From contig MNCI01017890.1 in the NCBI GenBank assembly GCA_015680685.1, positions 520,794 through 584,793 of the forward strand: DNA of 64,000 nt. The letters run 5' to 3'. The position numbers and the translations under genes are program-made. The stretch is from Gnetum montanum. Its lineage: Eukaryota; Streptophyta; Gnetopsida; Gnetales; Gnetaceae. The notes beneath the pieces are model-generated. The model had not been told where the DNA came from and made no database searches. It worked only from the letters and a program-made list of their open reading frames with translations. This document shows positions 46,661 to 59,231 of this stretch, piece after piece (the first letter of the stretch is position 1; every line of letters begins with the position of its first letter).

Positions 46661-49230
46661 CAGCTACATGTAGTATGGATTTAGATAGGAATGATTGATT
46701 GGATTGACTAGCTCATTTTCATCCATGTTAGCTATTTTCAATCCATCATTCCCATAGGCTTTAGTGACAAGGAAGGGTCCTTTCTCGTTGGCTGAGAATT
46801 TGTCTACATGCTCATGAATAGCTTTGAGGACCAAGTCACCTTCTTTGATCTTGTGCATGATCAAGTTATGGTGATGTTGCTACTTCTACCTCTCTTGATA
46901 GTGTTTGATTTGAGCAAGCACTTGCATACATTGCTCCTCCATCAAGTCTAGGGTTGCTATCCACAACTCCTTATTCTACTCATTATTGATGAAGTTGGTC
47001 AAGGCTAGTTGGAGTGATGGCACTTGCAATTCAAGAGCTAAAACAACTTCAGAAACACAAACTAGGCTATGAGGGGTCATACTAGTTTCCATGCTATAGG
47101 TTGTTGTATATGCCCACAGTGCATGGACAAGCCTCTCATGCCATTTTTGCTTGTTATTATTGAGAATCTTTTTGAGTAAGTTGATGATGGCCTTCTTGCT
47201 TGCTTTTGCTTATCCATAGGCTTGAATGTAATAAGGTCATGAGAAAGAATGCTTAATTCTTAGGTTATGATAGAAATACTTTTTTTCTTGGCTACTAAAT
47301 TATGGTTCATTATCTGTAACTATGGTCATGGGTATGCCAAAATGGGCTACAATGTTATCTAGGATGAATTTGTAGACTTGCTCAAATGTGGTCTTCCTTA
47401 GGGGAATAGCCTCAACCTTCTTTGTAAGGTATTCAATTCTGATGATGATGAAGCTATGCCCTATGGAAGTCTTAGGTGTTATAGGTGCAATGATATCCAA
47501 CCCCCATCCTTGAAATGACCATGTTATTTGAGTGATATGCAACTTAATTGGTGGTACATGTATAAAGTTACTATATCTTTGGCATCTATCACATTGGTTA
47601 ACCTTCTATAGGAAGTCATTTTTCATACAGGGCCAATAGTATCCTAATTATATAATTTTAGCAATCATAGCTCTTTTTCCTATATCTCCTCCACAAACAC
47701 CCTTGTGAACCTCTTCTAGGATTGTTCTGGCTTTGATTTTACCTAAGCACTTTAGGCGTATGCCATCATAGGATTGTCAACATAATGTAGTATCACCTAT
47801 GATGAAATACTACTTTGATCACTTGTGCACAACATCCTTTTGAGCATTAGTCAAGCCTTGTGAGGATTCACCATGCATAAGGTAATATTTAATATCATCA
47901 TACCACTCCTTGGTAGGAGCAGTATGAATGATGGTCATAAAGCTATCCTCAGTGTTATGTGTGATGGAAGTAGCATAATCCATGATTAAGATGGGAAAAT
48001 TACTAAAAGCATTTGGTGTTACACTAAGGGCTAACATTGCAATTGCATCAGCTACAACATTCTCATTTTGGGGTATGTGTTGGACATTAATATCTATGAA
48101 CTGTTATGACAATTGCTTCCCTAGGTCACAACAAGGTTATAAATGTTTAGCTTTACATACATAGACTTTGGTTACTTTGTTAATCACAAGTTTTGAATTG
48201 CCTTTGCTCACTGAGCATCTAATTCCTAGGTCACGAACTACCATCATCCCTCTGGTTAAACCCTCATACTCTACTATGTTGTTAGTACATGGGAATCCAA
48301 AATGACAGGCAAAGGGTTGGATCTCACTAGATGGAAATGTTATGATGGCAGAAACACTAGTGTCATGGGTAATTGAAGGTCCATCAAAGTGCATAATGCC
48401 TCATAACCCTTGGGTACTTGGCTAACTATGTTAATGTGTTCCTCAAATAATTTGGGATTTATGACTACTTGGTCATTGACAGGTGAAACTATTAGATGTA
48501 CGGCTATAGCTTAACCTTTTGTTGAGAATTGAAAGACATAATGAAGGTTAAAATTCATGGTTATGGCTTTTCATCGAGCTATATGACTACCTTTGTAAAT
48601 GTTGGTCATTATGGCTTTCCATTAGGCTATATGACTACCTTCATGAATGTTGGTCGTTATGGCTTTGATTATGTTGTTCTTGCAAATGATGTTGACTTGA
48701 CTTTTGAAGAGGTAGTGTCTCCACTTCTTTAAAGAAAAGACTAGCACTAGACAATACTTCTCCACTTCAGTGTATCAAGCCTCATGGGAAACTAATGCAT
48801 GGCTAAGGTAGTACATAGGTATTTCTGCTCCATCATCACATTTCTAATAGAGCAGATAGGAATTAGACATATCAGAGATGGCAAGGTATATGTAAAATGG
48901 TTTACCCTCTTGTGAAGGATATACTATTGATAGTTGTGTTAATTCTTGATTAAGGTTTTAAAATGCCTCTTGGAATGGAGCTGTCCACTCATAATGAACT
49001 ACTTTTTTAAGCAAGTGTCGCATGGATTGTAGCTTATCTGTAAGCCTAGCAATTAACCTATGAATAAACTATAATCTTCCTTGTAACACTTGAATCTCTT
49101 TTATATTAGTAGGTTCCAATAATTTAGATATGGCCTTAGCAATATTAGGATTAACAAAAATCCCTACTTTAGATACAACAAAGCCAAGCATCTTACCAGT
49201 CTTGACATCGAAGACACACTTCTTATGTTA
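46661..49230 (-). mobile_element. Ty3/gypsy pol, second Tat-like copy, truncated in RT
   Basis: Minus-strand order: end of RT (GKMLGFVVSKVGIFVNPN near 49190; HYEWTAPFQEAF near 48980), RNase H (YYLSHALVSHEA near 48790, then the open stretch 48394-48137 with CTNNIVEYEGLTRGMM), the integrase with HITQITWSFQGWGLDIIAP and VTDNEP (47542-47300, both Asp intact), a zone where the usual HPQANGQAEA reads YYIQAYG, stop, AKA (Glu to Lys), and the C-terminal domain 46864-46664 (KIKEGDLVLKAI, EKGPFLVTKAYG, LNPYYM). Closely related to the pol at 35280-38740. The RT is cut at about 49230, so the catalytic YVDD is absent. Confidence 0.88.
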
Positions 49231-50143
49231 ATGGCATCCTTTGTGGTGGAGGTAGCACTCACAATGGATTTAAGAAAACATGTGATTGCTAGCTAGGGGA
49301 TGTAGGAAGTAAGATTGTGAAGGAAAGGTACATAGATAGGGGAAACTAAGGGATGTGTAGGATAAAGGATTAAAATGGTGCATGCTAATAGTGGGACATA
49401 TGAAATGTAGTCACAATGGTACATGTGAAGGGATGTATGAGATGCAGATGATGGTAGTAGTTGTGTAGAATGACAGAAGGGAACTTGCAGGAGTCAATAT
49501 GTAGGATATAGAATGATACAAGATAGGTGATCGTGTAGTGGAATCTATTGAATAGTGTGCTAAGAATGGTAGAAAAGAAGGAAGAGTACAAAACATCATG
49601 ACATTATGTAGGAAGCATATCAATGAGGAATCAGGGTGTAGAGGCATGCATAGTAAGAGATACAAGAGCTTCATTAGAGGAAGAATTTTTAGGATTTGTA
49701 TGGAAAAGAGGAATAAAATATTTTTACATGGACATGGATTAAAAATTTATGTGAGGAAGTTTTAGAGACCTACATAGCTCTTGCAAAGGCCAATGCAACT
49801 TGCACATAGGTATGCATGAGTGGATATTGTTGCAGGTGCTCAGAAGAGGATTTTTGCAAGTGCATATGGCATAAAAATAATGGTCATGGTGAGTGTGATG
49901 AAAGAGGTACAATGGGGTAAGAATGTTAAGTAGAAATGATATAAAGATGATGGATGGAAGTGTGGAAGAAAGGTAAGGGTAATAAATGATGCATAAGAGA
50001 GCATAGTGTTGGCCCATGCCTATGGCTAGTGGTGGAGAGCTCTTTGCGAAATTGAGCAAAGAGTAGCGATTTGGATTGCATCATGAGTGAAAAATGATAA
50101 TATGGATAAGGATGAAGGATTCTATTCTATGACATTCTCATGG
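49231..50143. other. purine-rich AT sequence without recognised genes
   Basis: On the plus strand it is rich in GATG, GTAG and GGA words; the minus-strand frames (49385-49674, 49739-50059) are Ser/His/Leu-rich and follow that composition. No family motif. Confidence 0.4.
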
Positions 50144-50890
50144 TGTTGATATTTTGGTATGTCAAAACCTTAATAAAAATGGAAAACAAAGAATGTTTGC
50201 TATTGATGATGTGTTTATGAGACATGAACAACAACTCCACATAAGGACTAAGGACTCAAGGAAAATGAGATCTATAATGAGTTGGAAAAGTGAAGATCTT
50301 ACGAGCTAACATGAAAACATAAATGAATATGGACTGAAACCAAAGACTACAAACTAGATGAAGATGCTTCAAGGATTGGAAAGAAGCCAAATTAATAAGG
50401 GAAAAACTCAAGAACTAGAGTTCAAAGAGTTAAGGAGACATCTCCAAGAAATAGTAGATGTTTCTACCAAAAAGAAAGAAATCATAGGTAGCTATCTCTT
50501 AGAAATAGTAGACATCTCCATATGAAAGTAGACATCTTCCTAGAGATGTCCCACTTCAAAATGAGATGTCTCTCCAAAATTAAGGCAAATCTCTTGTAGA
50601 CATCCCAACTTTGAAGGCGATGTCTACACTAGCTATTTTTTAGTAGTTGCACAAATTCTAAGGAATTTTCAAAACATTAGAAGCTATAAGAAAACATCAA
50701 ATTCTTGGAAATTTTGTAAGAACTATTCACATCAAAGTAATCAGTATCATATCTATGTTCTTGTACTCTCTTCTTTCATTGTCATATAATTTGCCTAGTT
50801 GTATGTTAATTGTATGTTGAATTGAGCTTCAATGGGAATTGTAATGGTAGTTACAATCTTTCCTTGTATCTTTTCTTTTTCTTATTTCCA
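50144..50890 (+). mobile_element. probable LTR followed by a primer-site-like sequence
   Basis: The block starts TGTTGATATTTTGG and ends TTTCCA. Five bases on, TGGCGACCATTTGGGACG (from 50896) resembles the TGGCGCC-type primer site of gypsy elements. Its start is similar to TGTTTATGGATCTTTTGC at 59232, and both continue with TATGTCAAAA, so they are related LTRs. It holds many AGACATCT/AGATGTCT words (50430-50640). The DNA after it (50896-51036) is unusually CpG-rich and runs into the gap, so the internal region cannot be read. Confidence 0.55.
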
Positions 50891-51036
50891 TATGTTGGCG
50901 ACCATTTGGGACGCGACCGCCAACGAGTGTCCTCGAACAGGATTTAGGTGCCTGCTGGTCTCTGGCAACACCAAGGCCCAGATACCTCCAAATAAACTCA
51001 GTAGTTAATGTGAGTATGTGTGTGTGCTGTTGCGGC

Positions 51037-51750
51037 NNNNNNNNNNNNNNNNNNNNNNNNNNNNNNNNNNNNNNNNNNNNNNNNNNNNNNNNNNNNNNNN
51101 NNNNNNNNNNNNNNNNNNNNNNNNNNNNNNNNNNNNNNNNNNNNNNNNNNNNNNNNNNNNNNNNNNNNNNNNNNNNNNNNNNNNNNNNNNNNNNNNNNNN
51201 NNNNNNNNNNNNNNNNNNNNNNNNNNNNNNNNNNNNNNNNNNNNNNNNNNNNNNNNNNNNNNNNNNNNNNNNNNNNNNNNNNNNNNNNNNNNNNNNNNNN
51301 NNNNNNNNNNNNNNNNNNNNNNNNNNNNNNNNNNNNNNNNNNNNNNNNNNNNNNNNNNNNNNNNNNNNNNNNNNNNNNNNNNNNNNNNNNNNNNNNNNNN
51401 NNNNNNNNNNNNNNNNNNNNNNNNNNNNNNNNNNNNNNNNNNNNNNNNNNNNNNNNNNNNNNNNNNNNNNNNNNNNNNNNNNNNNNNNNNNNNNNNNNNN
51501 NNNNNNNNNNNNNNNNNNNNNNNNNNNNNNNNNNNNNNNNNNNNNNNNNNNNNNNNNNNNNNNNNNNNNNNNNNNNNNNNNNNNNNNNNNNNNNNNNNNN
51601 NNNNNNNNNNNNNNNNNNNNNNNNNNNNNNNNNNNNNNNNNNNNNNNNNNNNNNNNNNNNNNNNNNNNNNNNNNNNNNNNNNNNNNNNNNNNNNNNNNNN
51701 NNNNNNNNNNNNNNNNNNNNNNNNNNNNNNNNNNNNNNNNNNNNNNNNNN
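51037..51750. other. assembly gap (714 N)
   Basis: Unknown bases; the long open frames crossing it are artefacts. By position it probably hides internal sequence of the element whose LTR ends at 50890. Confidence 0.99.
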
Positions 51751-52760
51751 TAAGAGCAATCTAAAAATCCCAAAATTACTTGCCAAGGATGATACTATCT
51801 AAACCACTAGCTAAGCAATTTAAACAAAACAAAAAATGAAATGCATAACTCACAGGATCATGAAAAAGAGGCTGAAATATTTATTCTCGCAAGCCATCTT
51901 CCAGGAAATCTTCTTTACAAATCTTCCAAGTGTGATGTGTGAGACCCCTTGTGATTCCCCCTCTTTTTTTTTTCCTTGACCCCTGAAGCCTTTTTATAGG
52001 GTTCAAAGGTAGGTAGGGAAGTTACATATTCAAAAATATCTCACCTAAGTTTTCTCCCAAGTAACTTAGCCAACCAATCGGAAGATTACTTGCTCAACAA
52101 GTTAGGAAGTTACTTGCCCAACAAGTTAGGTAAGTTACAACAATTTTGGGTGGTTGCAACCACCAAAGAGAAAAAGAGATTGACAAGTGGTCTTGGCAGT
52201 TACAATATTATAGAAAATTAAAATACAATCTCTAAAATACATGGGAATACAAGCTATAGTTGCAACTTACTCCATATATATATATCCTTTTAATTTTGCC
52301 TCTTCAAAATGAGATGTCAAGTCTTCTAAGTGGTGTATAAGACTTCCCAAAAAATGAGATTCTCCTCTTCCTAGGAAAAATATCCCAAAAATTTCTCAAA
52401 AATATCTCTCCTATCTTCTCTCTTAAGTAATTTGACTAACCAATCAGAGGATTACTTGTCCAAAAAGCTAGGAGAAAATTATGTGATTTAGGAAGTTAGG
52501 AAGTATACATAAAATGAGGAGCATTTTATGCTAACTTTAATGTGACTTTAAATGGGATAATCAATATGGCAAATTTTTAATAGGTAATGACTTATATATA
52601 ATAATGTTTCAAAGCAAGCTTTTCTAAAACAGGGCTCCACACTATATGTATTGTATTATGTACTTTGTTTAGATCCCTAATCTAATCTAATTTAAATTTT
52701 AAATTCTAAGTGCCACTAAGCTTTACGATTTTGTAATAGAAATATAATATAATCTCCACC
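51751..52760. repeat. LTR-like region with internal duplication
   Basis: AAAAATATCTCACCTAAG at about 52032 recurs at 52399 as AAAAATATCTCTCCTATC, each followed by TAACTTAGCCAACCAATC or a close variant and then ATTACTTG and AAGTTAGGA, so a block of about 100 bp is present twice, 367 bp apart. Within the first copy TTACTTGC(T/C)CAACAAGTTAGG is repeated in tandem. CCAAT and TTTTTATAGGG words suggest promoter DNA of an element. No coding motif. Confidence 0.55.
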
Positions 52761-53240
52761 TTATTGGTGGTAGTGGTAGTTATTATTTTTTTGCATCCCG
52801 ATAATTGTAGCTAAAATTCGGAATGACCTGAAAGACGAACCTGAAGGTGAAGCCACCGAACCTGCAACTGATTCAACATACCAAAAATCATTATCAGCAA
52901 CTGTTGGCATAGGAGAAGGCTCAGCCGCCGTGTCAGGAAACATCGCCGTATTAAAGGCATTAGCATCGGGCATGGTTATATCTTTTTTGATTGCAGGTTC
53001 TAGGGCAGATAAACTAGTGATTGCCGATTTGTTGTTGTTTCTTGTACCACCTAGAACACCTTTTGAAATGCATTCACAAGCCTGCAACTGCCCAAAAATA
53101 TTGTGCCGTCTGTACCACGCGGTTTGTGATGATGTGTAAATCTTACGGCTCCTCCCGCTACGGCAAAGCTTCTTCTTTTTGTTTTTAGAACGGTGAGGGT
53201 TTCAGAACAGCACAGAATCTAGCAGGGTTTGGCGATGCAT
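52761..53240 (-). CDS. unrecognised candidate gene, one TGA in frame
   Basis: From the ATG at 53240 (MHRQTLLDSVLF) the frame runs to a stop at 52761, with a single TGA at codon 13 (53204-53202). Without it, 159 codons would be open. From codon 14 to about 60 the product is rich in Arg, Lys, Ser and Thr with almost no acidic residues (KLCRSGRSRKIYTSSQ, RRHNIFGQLQACEC), like an organelle-targeting peptide; the rest includes SLSALEPAIKKDITMPDA, FPDTAAEPSPM, NDFWYVESVAGSVASPSG and SFRSFRI. CpG and codon content differ from the AT-rich neighbours. The TGA may be a real nonsense change, a sequencing error, or intronic, with the true start in an upstream exon within the CpG-rich frame at 53282-53599. 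No family recognised. Confidence 0.42.
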
Positions 53241-53281
53241 GAGGGGGTTTTTGTGGCCTTGTTCACCTATCACAGAGGCGG

Positions 53282-53599
53282 TCAACATTGCTTATGTTTT
53301 GCTGCCCAACAAAAATGAAATGTTGATGTCTGTCCCTTCCTTTTCCTCTGTTTCTTGATGACTGCCGCAACCGTGTTTTTATTTTCTCTACATGAATAAC
53401 GTCGTGCTGATGTCTCTGCCGCCCTCTCCGTCGTTGCCTTCGGTCGTGGTCTGCACTGCTGCACTGTTGCCCTCAATCGTGACCTGCAAAATGCCAGTGA
53501 ATATTGCAGTCTTCCCAGAGGCGCGATGCCTCGGTACCTTGCACTCATACCATGGTGAAAAATTTTGATTTTCTGTTTAATTTGTGTGATGTGTCCCAA
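53282..53599 (-). other. CpG-rich open stretch upstream of the 53-kb candidate
   Basis: Open on the minus strand (MSARYRGIAPLGRLQYS, then an Arg/Lys-rich part). It could be 5' UTR or a first exon of the candidate at 52761-53240: a donor-like TAG|GTGAAC lies near 53267. No family recognised. Confidence 0.3.
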
Positions 53600-53879
53600 A
53601 AGAAATAAACGTCTCCCATTTGGAACAGGGCTAAGGTTTATGCTTATCTTTTTACGGGAGAATTCATTAAAATACCCATAGTGATTTCCATCTCTTTCTC
53701 TTCTTCTTCTTTATTTAAAAAAATGATAGAAACCAATACCTTTCCCAATCACATCTTGCCATTTCAAATATTTGTATTGTAATATTTCAGAACATCTCAA
53801 CCATCTCATGTCTCTGTTCCATACAATAGCTAAATGTGCCAACACCATGTGGAGTTGATGTGCTTCTTACAAGAAGGCA

Positions 53880-54251
53880 TCTATATTGAGCTTGTTGAGA
53901 TCCTTTGTGATTGAGTGATTTTGTAGGGTCAGGACATTCTCGAGTGGAGCTCAATTTTGTAAAGGTTTTGGGATCCTTGAAACCATATTTTGAGATTCTT
54001 GGGACCTTATGGAGTTTAGTGGTTTTGCAGTGATGAAAGACTTTGGTGCAAAGCTCAGTGCTTGTATAGGGTATGGTACCCTTCAAACCACATTTGATAG
54101 AGAAACAAAGTCTAAAGATATGCATAGATTCTACCCTACGAGTGTGGAAGTACCCAAGTTAGGGAACCATGTAAAATTTTGTATGTTGTGTGGTAGGCAC
54201 AATTTTAATTGGGAACTTATTCATCCCCCTTCTAAGTTCTCGATCCTCACA
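53880..54251 (+). mobile_element. LTR fragment related to 60040-60405
   Basis: Shared in order with the later copy: GTGGAGCTCAA, TTGTAAAGGTT, a GGACCTTATGGAGTT/GGAACCTTGTGGGGTT pair, AGGGT...ACCCTTCAA, ACAAAGTCTA/ATAAAGTCTG, ACCCAAGTTAGGGAACCATG and ATTCATCCC...TTCTAAGTTC. The 5' part of the LTR is missing or unrecognisable. Confidence 0.65.
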
Positions 54252-55129
54252 CAAGACATGTGGGTTTTATTAAGTTTTATGATGTTTAGATCACAAAGTC
54301 TAAGACATTAAAAATAGTTTGATAACTATTGAAAACAAAGATAAATATACATCATAGATATAATATAATCCATGGTTTTATATATATTATATCCAAAATA
54401 TTAAAAAATAATGTAATAAAGAATAATAGTCTTAAATTAAGAGTCTCAATTACTATATTATACTCTACACATACTTGGAAGAAACCAAAGTTAACACTTA
54501 TATATATGTAAAAGAATAGTCATGTTTAAGGAGTGAATAGACATAACAAAAAATTAACATTAGTTAAGAAAAATAATACATTTAATTATTCATAACTAAC
54601 TCTAAACTTCAAGTTGTATAAGGTAAAAACTATATATGGTGTTGTATAGCTGTTATACCTAGTTTTTTAGTTTGATTCAAATCAAGACTATGTAAATTTG
54701 ATGTTATTCCATGAGAATTTAAGCACCAAATATTCCTAAATACACCATGATAAAGCCTATTCTCAACTCTTAGGAGTCTTTTGGGACCATTTTGATCACT
54801 ATCACTAGGATTCCTAAATCTCATGAAAACTAAATTCTAACATATGTAATAAATTCTTAAGGCTAGGACCACTCATTGACAATAATTTTAGTACTCTAAG
54901 CTCCTATTTTAAGCACTTGATTGCAAGTTTTTTAAGACTTGGAAAACTAAATTTTTGGGCTAATTCTGTAACACCAACAAGATCAAAGCTTATTTTTGTA
55001 CCTTCAAATCATCTCATACATCAATCTTGCAATATTCCATATGGATATGAGCCTCTTGGCTTTTTAAAATTACCATTTTGACTCATCCCAAGGTTAGTTT
55101 TGGCCTTTCAAAAGTTAGAATTTTTTGCC
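54252..55129. other. AT-rich intergenic sequence
   Basis: No coding motif. A TGTAACACC word at 54967 resembles a gypsy LTR start, but no matching end or target duplication was found. Confidence 0.35.
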
Positions 55130-55800
55130 TCAAAAAATATAAAAAAATTTCTAAGTTTAATATTGATGTTAACATAAACATTAGTATCAAAATCACCACT
55201 AATAAGATCACAATATCAATGTTATATTACATTGATTAACTTTTGGTATCCATATAAGATCCTTAATGGTAGTCCACGACTTAAGAAAAATTCCAAGGAA
55301 CTCCAAAATCTAACTTAGATGAAGCAGTTCAAATTCTTTTAAGTATGAGCTTGATGGTTGTTAGAACTTGCAAAATGACATCATTGAACTCTAGGATCAA
55401 CATTTTAGTCCTTTCTTCAACTTTTTACATCACTCATCATTGTCTTGACATAATCCTGGCTCATTTTGGTGATGGTGTAAGTACCTTTAATGTTATGTAG
55501 TAAAACTTAAAAAGATTTAGAAAATTTTACTAAGGGTCTAGCTAACACTAATATTAATGTCAAAATAAATATCAACATTGACATTTTTCACTTTGGAATC
55601 ATCCATTATCAATCATTAAGCTTAGCATTTAATGTTCTCCTCTTGCCTCTTGCCTTCCTTGGCATCATTCAACATTAGTTTGGGGATAAATAGAGACATG
55701 GAAGGTCATTTTTAGTACTTTGAAAAATTTGTAAAAATTTAGCTAAGTGTTAGTAATGTTGATGCTAATGTCAACATCACCTTGATATGTTGTTATGCTT
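55130..55800 (+). repeat. degenerate repeats with TAATATTGATGTTAACAT-like cores
   Basis: Blocks of the form AAAATTT...CTAAG...TAATATTGATGTTAACATAA recur near 55162, 55548 and 55757, each followed by AT-rich sequence containing ATCAACATTGACAT or TCAACATCACC. Spacing is irregular. Confidence 0.5.
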
Positions 55801-57964
55801 GCTAAGACCAAAGACTAAACTTTCTATTTTTGAACTTAGCAACAAATTACACATAACTTTGAGTTTGATTTTAGCAACCTTAAGTTAAAATTTAGAAAGT
55901 TTTGGCCTATAAATATGAGCCCAAAACAAAATTTTGACCCCATTTCTTAAGATTTAAAAGCACTTGTTAGATTTCAAAACATCATCTACATGAGTGCTTG
56001 TTACCATCATAGAACTTGCATGCTCTACGGTCACCTTCCACACCCTTGGCATCACTTCTAGAGAAGAATTTTTAAGCTTTCATAATACTTCTCAAAGTTA
56101 TAGTTTTTTAGCTCCAATGTCAACGTTGGGACCCTTAGTCAAAATAGTCTTGTTTTGGCTCAAATTAATTATTATTGCACCTATAGCTTTCCCATCCATA
56201 TCTGAATCCTCTAGAGTATCCATTTTCATCCTTCTTTCTAGTATGTTTCTAGGAATCTCTAGTCATATTTATTATTGATGAAGACTATGATTTGTTTAGT
56301 TATGATCCTTGACCATCACTAAACCACATGTTATGGCTAGGTCATGATATATATCATGACTAAACCATGGGTTATGATTCTGCAAGTGGCCTAAACCTAA
56401 GTTGAGATACATATTTTCCTAACTTTTGGTATTCATCAAGACTTGCAATAAGGTTCTAACCTAGATCATGACCTAATAATTAGCCATGGTAATGTAGAAA
56501 TGAATAGTAGTAAGTAGCATAGGTTATGGTGGAGTTGTGGTCTTGGGCATTACTTGACCAAACTCTTAGATAATCTTCCATTCAAATATCATGAGTCATA
56601 ACCAATTTTATATTAATTCATGGTCACTTATTTTTGTCTATTTTATCTCATTGATGTATAATTTAAACTATTTCTAGCCTCTAATGCCCTATGATGTGTA
56701 TCATGATGTTTTTTCCTCCATTTAATAAGATAAATGGGTAGGCATTTTGGGGATTCTAGGGTAGCCTCTAAAACTTGACTGATATCACCTATGATTCAAC
56801 CCTGTTTAGATAGATCTATTTATCAATGAGTAAGCATTGTGGAGGATTGATTTGGCTTTCTTACTAGATTTACATTACATATGATTATGTTCAAGTTTTG
56901 ATATTGGATAAGAATTATTGGGGAAATAATTTAGCCAATCAGTGACTACTCACATTACTTGTGAATGTCATTTGAATCTTTTCTGAATGTAGAATGATAG
57001 TGTAGGTGATCCACATGAGTTCATTTCTATGGTTGATTCATTAAAGATTAGGCTCAATTTTGTCAACTAGTTCTTAAGAAGAATAACGGATAGCATCTAA
57101 GATAGATGAGATCTTTATAAAATAAAATTCCTTATAGATTATTGATTTCTAGTACATTCTTAGTTTTCCTATTCATTGACATTCTATAGATATCATTAAT
57201 CTTATGATTTTTAGATTCTAATGTCATGGATCTTGAGATAGTTTCTTATGTAGCATGTGCTCCATTCTATAGCTTGTTTTAGGTGCAACAGGATGGACTC
57301 TACTTAAAGTTTTTCTTATTCTTCTTACATGTGTATTTATAGATCCAAGTGGTAGAGGCTAGGAGATTATTGGTAATGAAGCTAAATCTTTGAAGGCTTT
57401 CTTTTGTTTTTATATTTAATCTTTTCATTATGTAATGATAGATATTGTCAACTCTCTTGAGATGATGGATTTATCAATATAAACTATGAATTATGATTGT
57501 TACATTATGAGATTTGATTATGGATTTGTTGTTTTAAGTTCTCTAATGTAAGATCCTTCTTTTTAAATCTTAGGTTGGAGAGCATTACATTGGGTAAATT
57601 CTCAATGAACAATTAATCATGGCAAGTAGCAAGATAACAAATAAACTACATAGAAAAAAAAAGTAAAAGAAAGATACCATGAAGTCATGAATCAAGGAAA
57701 GTGAGAAAATTAAGCATGGAGAAAAGAGAATACATAATTAAAAAATATATATGATAAACATATATGCTGGAAAATGAAAATAACTAGGTAGAGATATAAA
57801 TAAATTACAAATTTGAATTTCCATGAGTATGTAATCAGCATAATAATAAAGATCTTATCAATAAAATAACCATAAATCCAAATTTTGGAAATAAGGGAAA
57901 TAATATCTAACATAATGCTAAAATATCTAATACATAAATAGTTAATAAATTTTAAATTTAGAAA
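55801..57964. other. AT-rich, probably LTR-derived; CATGAC repeats at 56280-56640
   Basis: Words such as GGTCATGAT, ATCATGACTAAACCATGGG and GGTTATGGTGGAGTTGTGG recur at 56280-56640, as in 7640-8070. A GGAGAGCATTACA end near 57584 looks like an LTR end in plus orientation. Nothing coding was recognised. Confidence 0.4.
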
Positions 57965-58180
57965 TGTAACATCATTAAAGCACTCTAAAAATAGATTCAT
58001 AAACCACCCAAGGTCACCAGCCTACACCCGATGCAATAAGCCTATAATGAAATTGGGATATTATTAAAAGGTAAGTGAGAGATCTTAACATCTCTTTTAG
58101 CCAAAGAATGGGTAGATCTCATGAAAGCTAGTTGAAGCATGATGGTTCCACAAAACATGTTAGCTCAGGCACATCCAAAC
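57965..58180 (-). mobile_element. gypsy LTR fragment
   Basis: On the minus strand AGAGATGTTAAGATCTCTCACTT (near 58080) is followed by a GTGTAGGCTGGTGACC word and ends GATGTTACA at 57965. A related motif, GGAGATGCTAAGATTTCTTACTT, is in the LTR-like region near 8830. The start of the LTR was not found. Confidence 0.4.
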
Positions 58181-59231
58181 AAGCATACAAGGATAAACAC
58201 AAACATCCAACCATTAGACATTAGGAATACCATGATTTGCCAACTCCAACCATCACAACAAATAAGGATGTTAGAATGCATTGCACTAGTATGAAATATG
58301 TACTGATTATTATCATGTACACTAATTTAATTTTAAATAAAAAATTCCAAAATAATTAAAAATTTATCGTGTGAATGAATTTATTATTAGTCTCATAATG
58401 ATTGACATATACCAAGACTTATCCACTTGTATTAAAATATATTGATGTTAGAAGCATCTGCAACACTTACTGTAACATTCTAGAGGCATTACATAAAAGA
58501 AGAGAAATACATCATGGAATCATCCTCTTATGTAGAATCTGGTTTCTAATGAAAGCCACATTGATGCATAGTAGTAAGGATCAAATGCACAAACATTTCT
58601 GGGAAGTTCATCTCCAATTGGCAACAAAAACTTAGTGCTAGCTCATTCCAAAAATAACTTAAAAACATAAAAATATGATAATCTAAACTAATAGTGGAGT
58701 TTAACACCTAAACCAAATCAATTCATCTATCAAATGGAATGAAAAAATTCGAAAACCTAACTCAAATGTTAAGAAAATATGAATTGATCATAATCATAAG
58801 TTCCAAAAAATCATATAGAGTTTTCATAGTGTGAGGACTAAGATAAGTAATAAGGGAAGCCATTACTAACCAATGTCCAAGCCCAAAAATACACACTTAT
58901 GTAACAATATTTTTAACATTTAGGTGCCCAAAAGAAAATATAAATAATTTCAAAGAAGTATAAGATTTTAATAAGGGTTCAAGAAGTTTTGGATCTAAGA
59001 AAACCAAATACCTCACTCATATAGAAGACTAACTTTCATGAGAAATAAGTTTGTTATAGTTTTCGGCTTGTAGGAGAGACTTGTTTAAGAATACAAAATG
59101 TTTATAGAGTGGGGGAGACATCTATTGGAGGAGGAAGAAATCTTATCAAGTGGGAGACATCCATTAGAAGACATCTATAGGATACTAAAGACATGTAAAC
59201 TGAAAAGGAGACATCTTGAATAAGCTATAGA
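58181..59231. other. AT-rich sequence, with AGACATCT words from 59100
   Basis: No coding motif. From about 59107 AGACATCT or close variants appear every 20-50 bases, just before the LTR that starts at 59232. Confidence 0.4.

Noticed and set aside
49385-50059. Ser/His/Leu-rich minus-strand frames
   Set aside because: They reflect the purine-rich composition of the plus strand and show no conserved motif.
50829-51802. Open frames of 247-314 codons around 51 kb on both strands
   Set aside because: They are open only because they cross 714 unknown bases.
54967-57588. A 2.6-kb LTR from TGTAACACC to GCATTACA
   Set aside because: No target duplication at the ends and no flanking primer site or polypurine tract.
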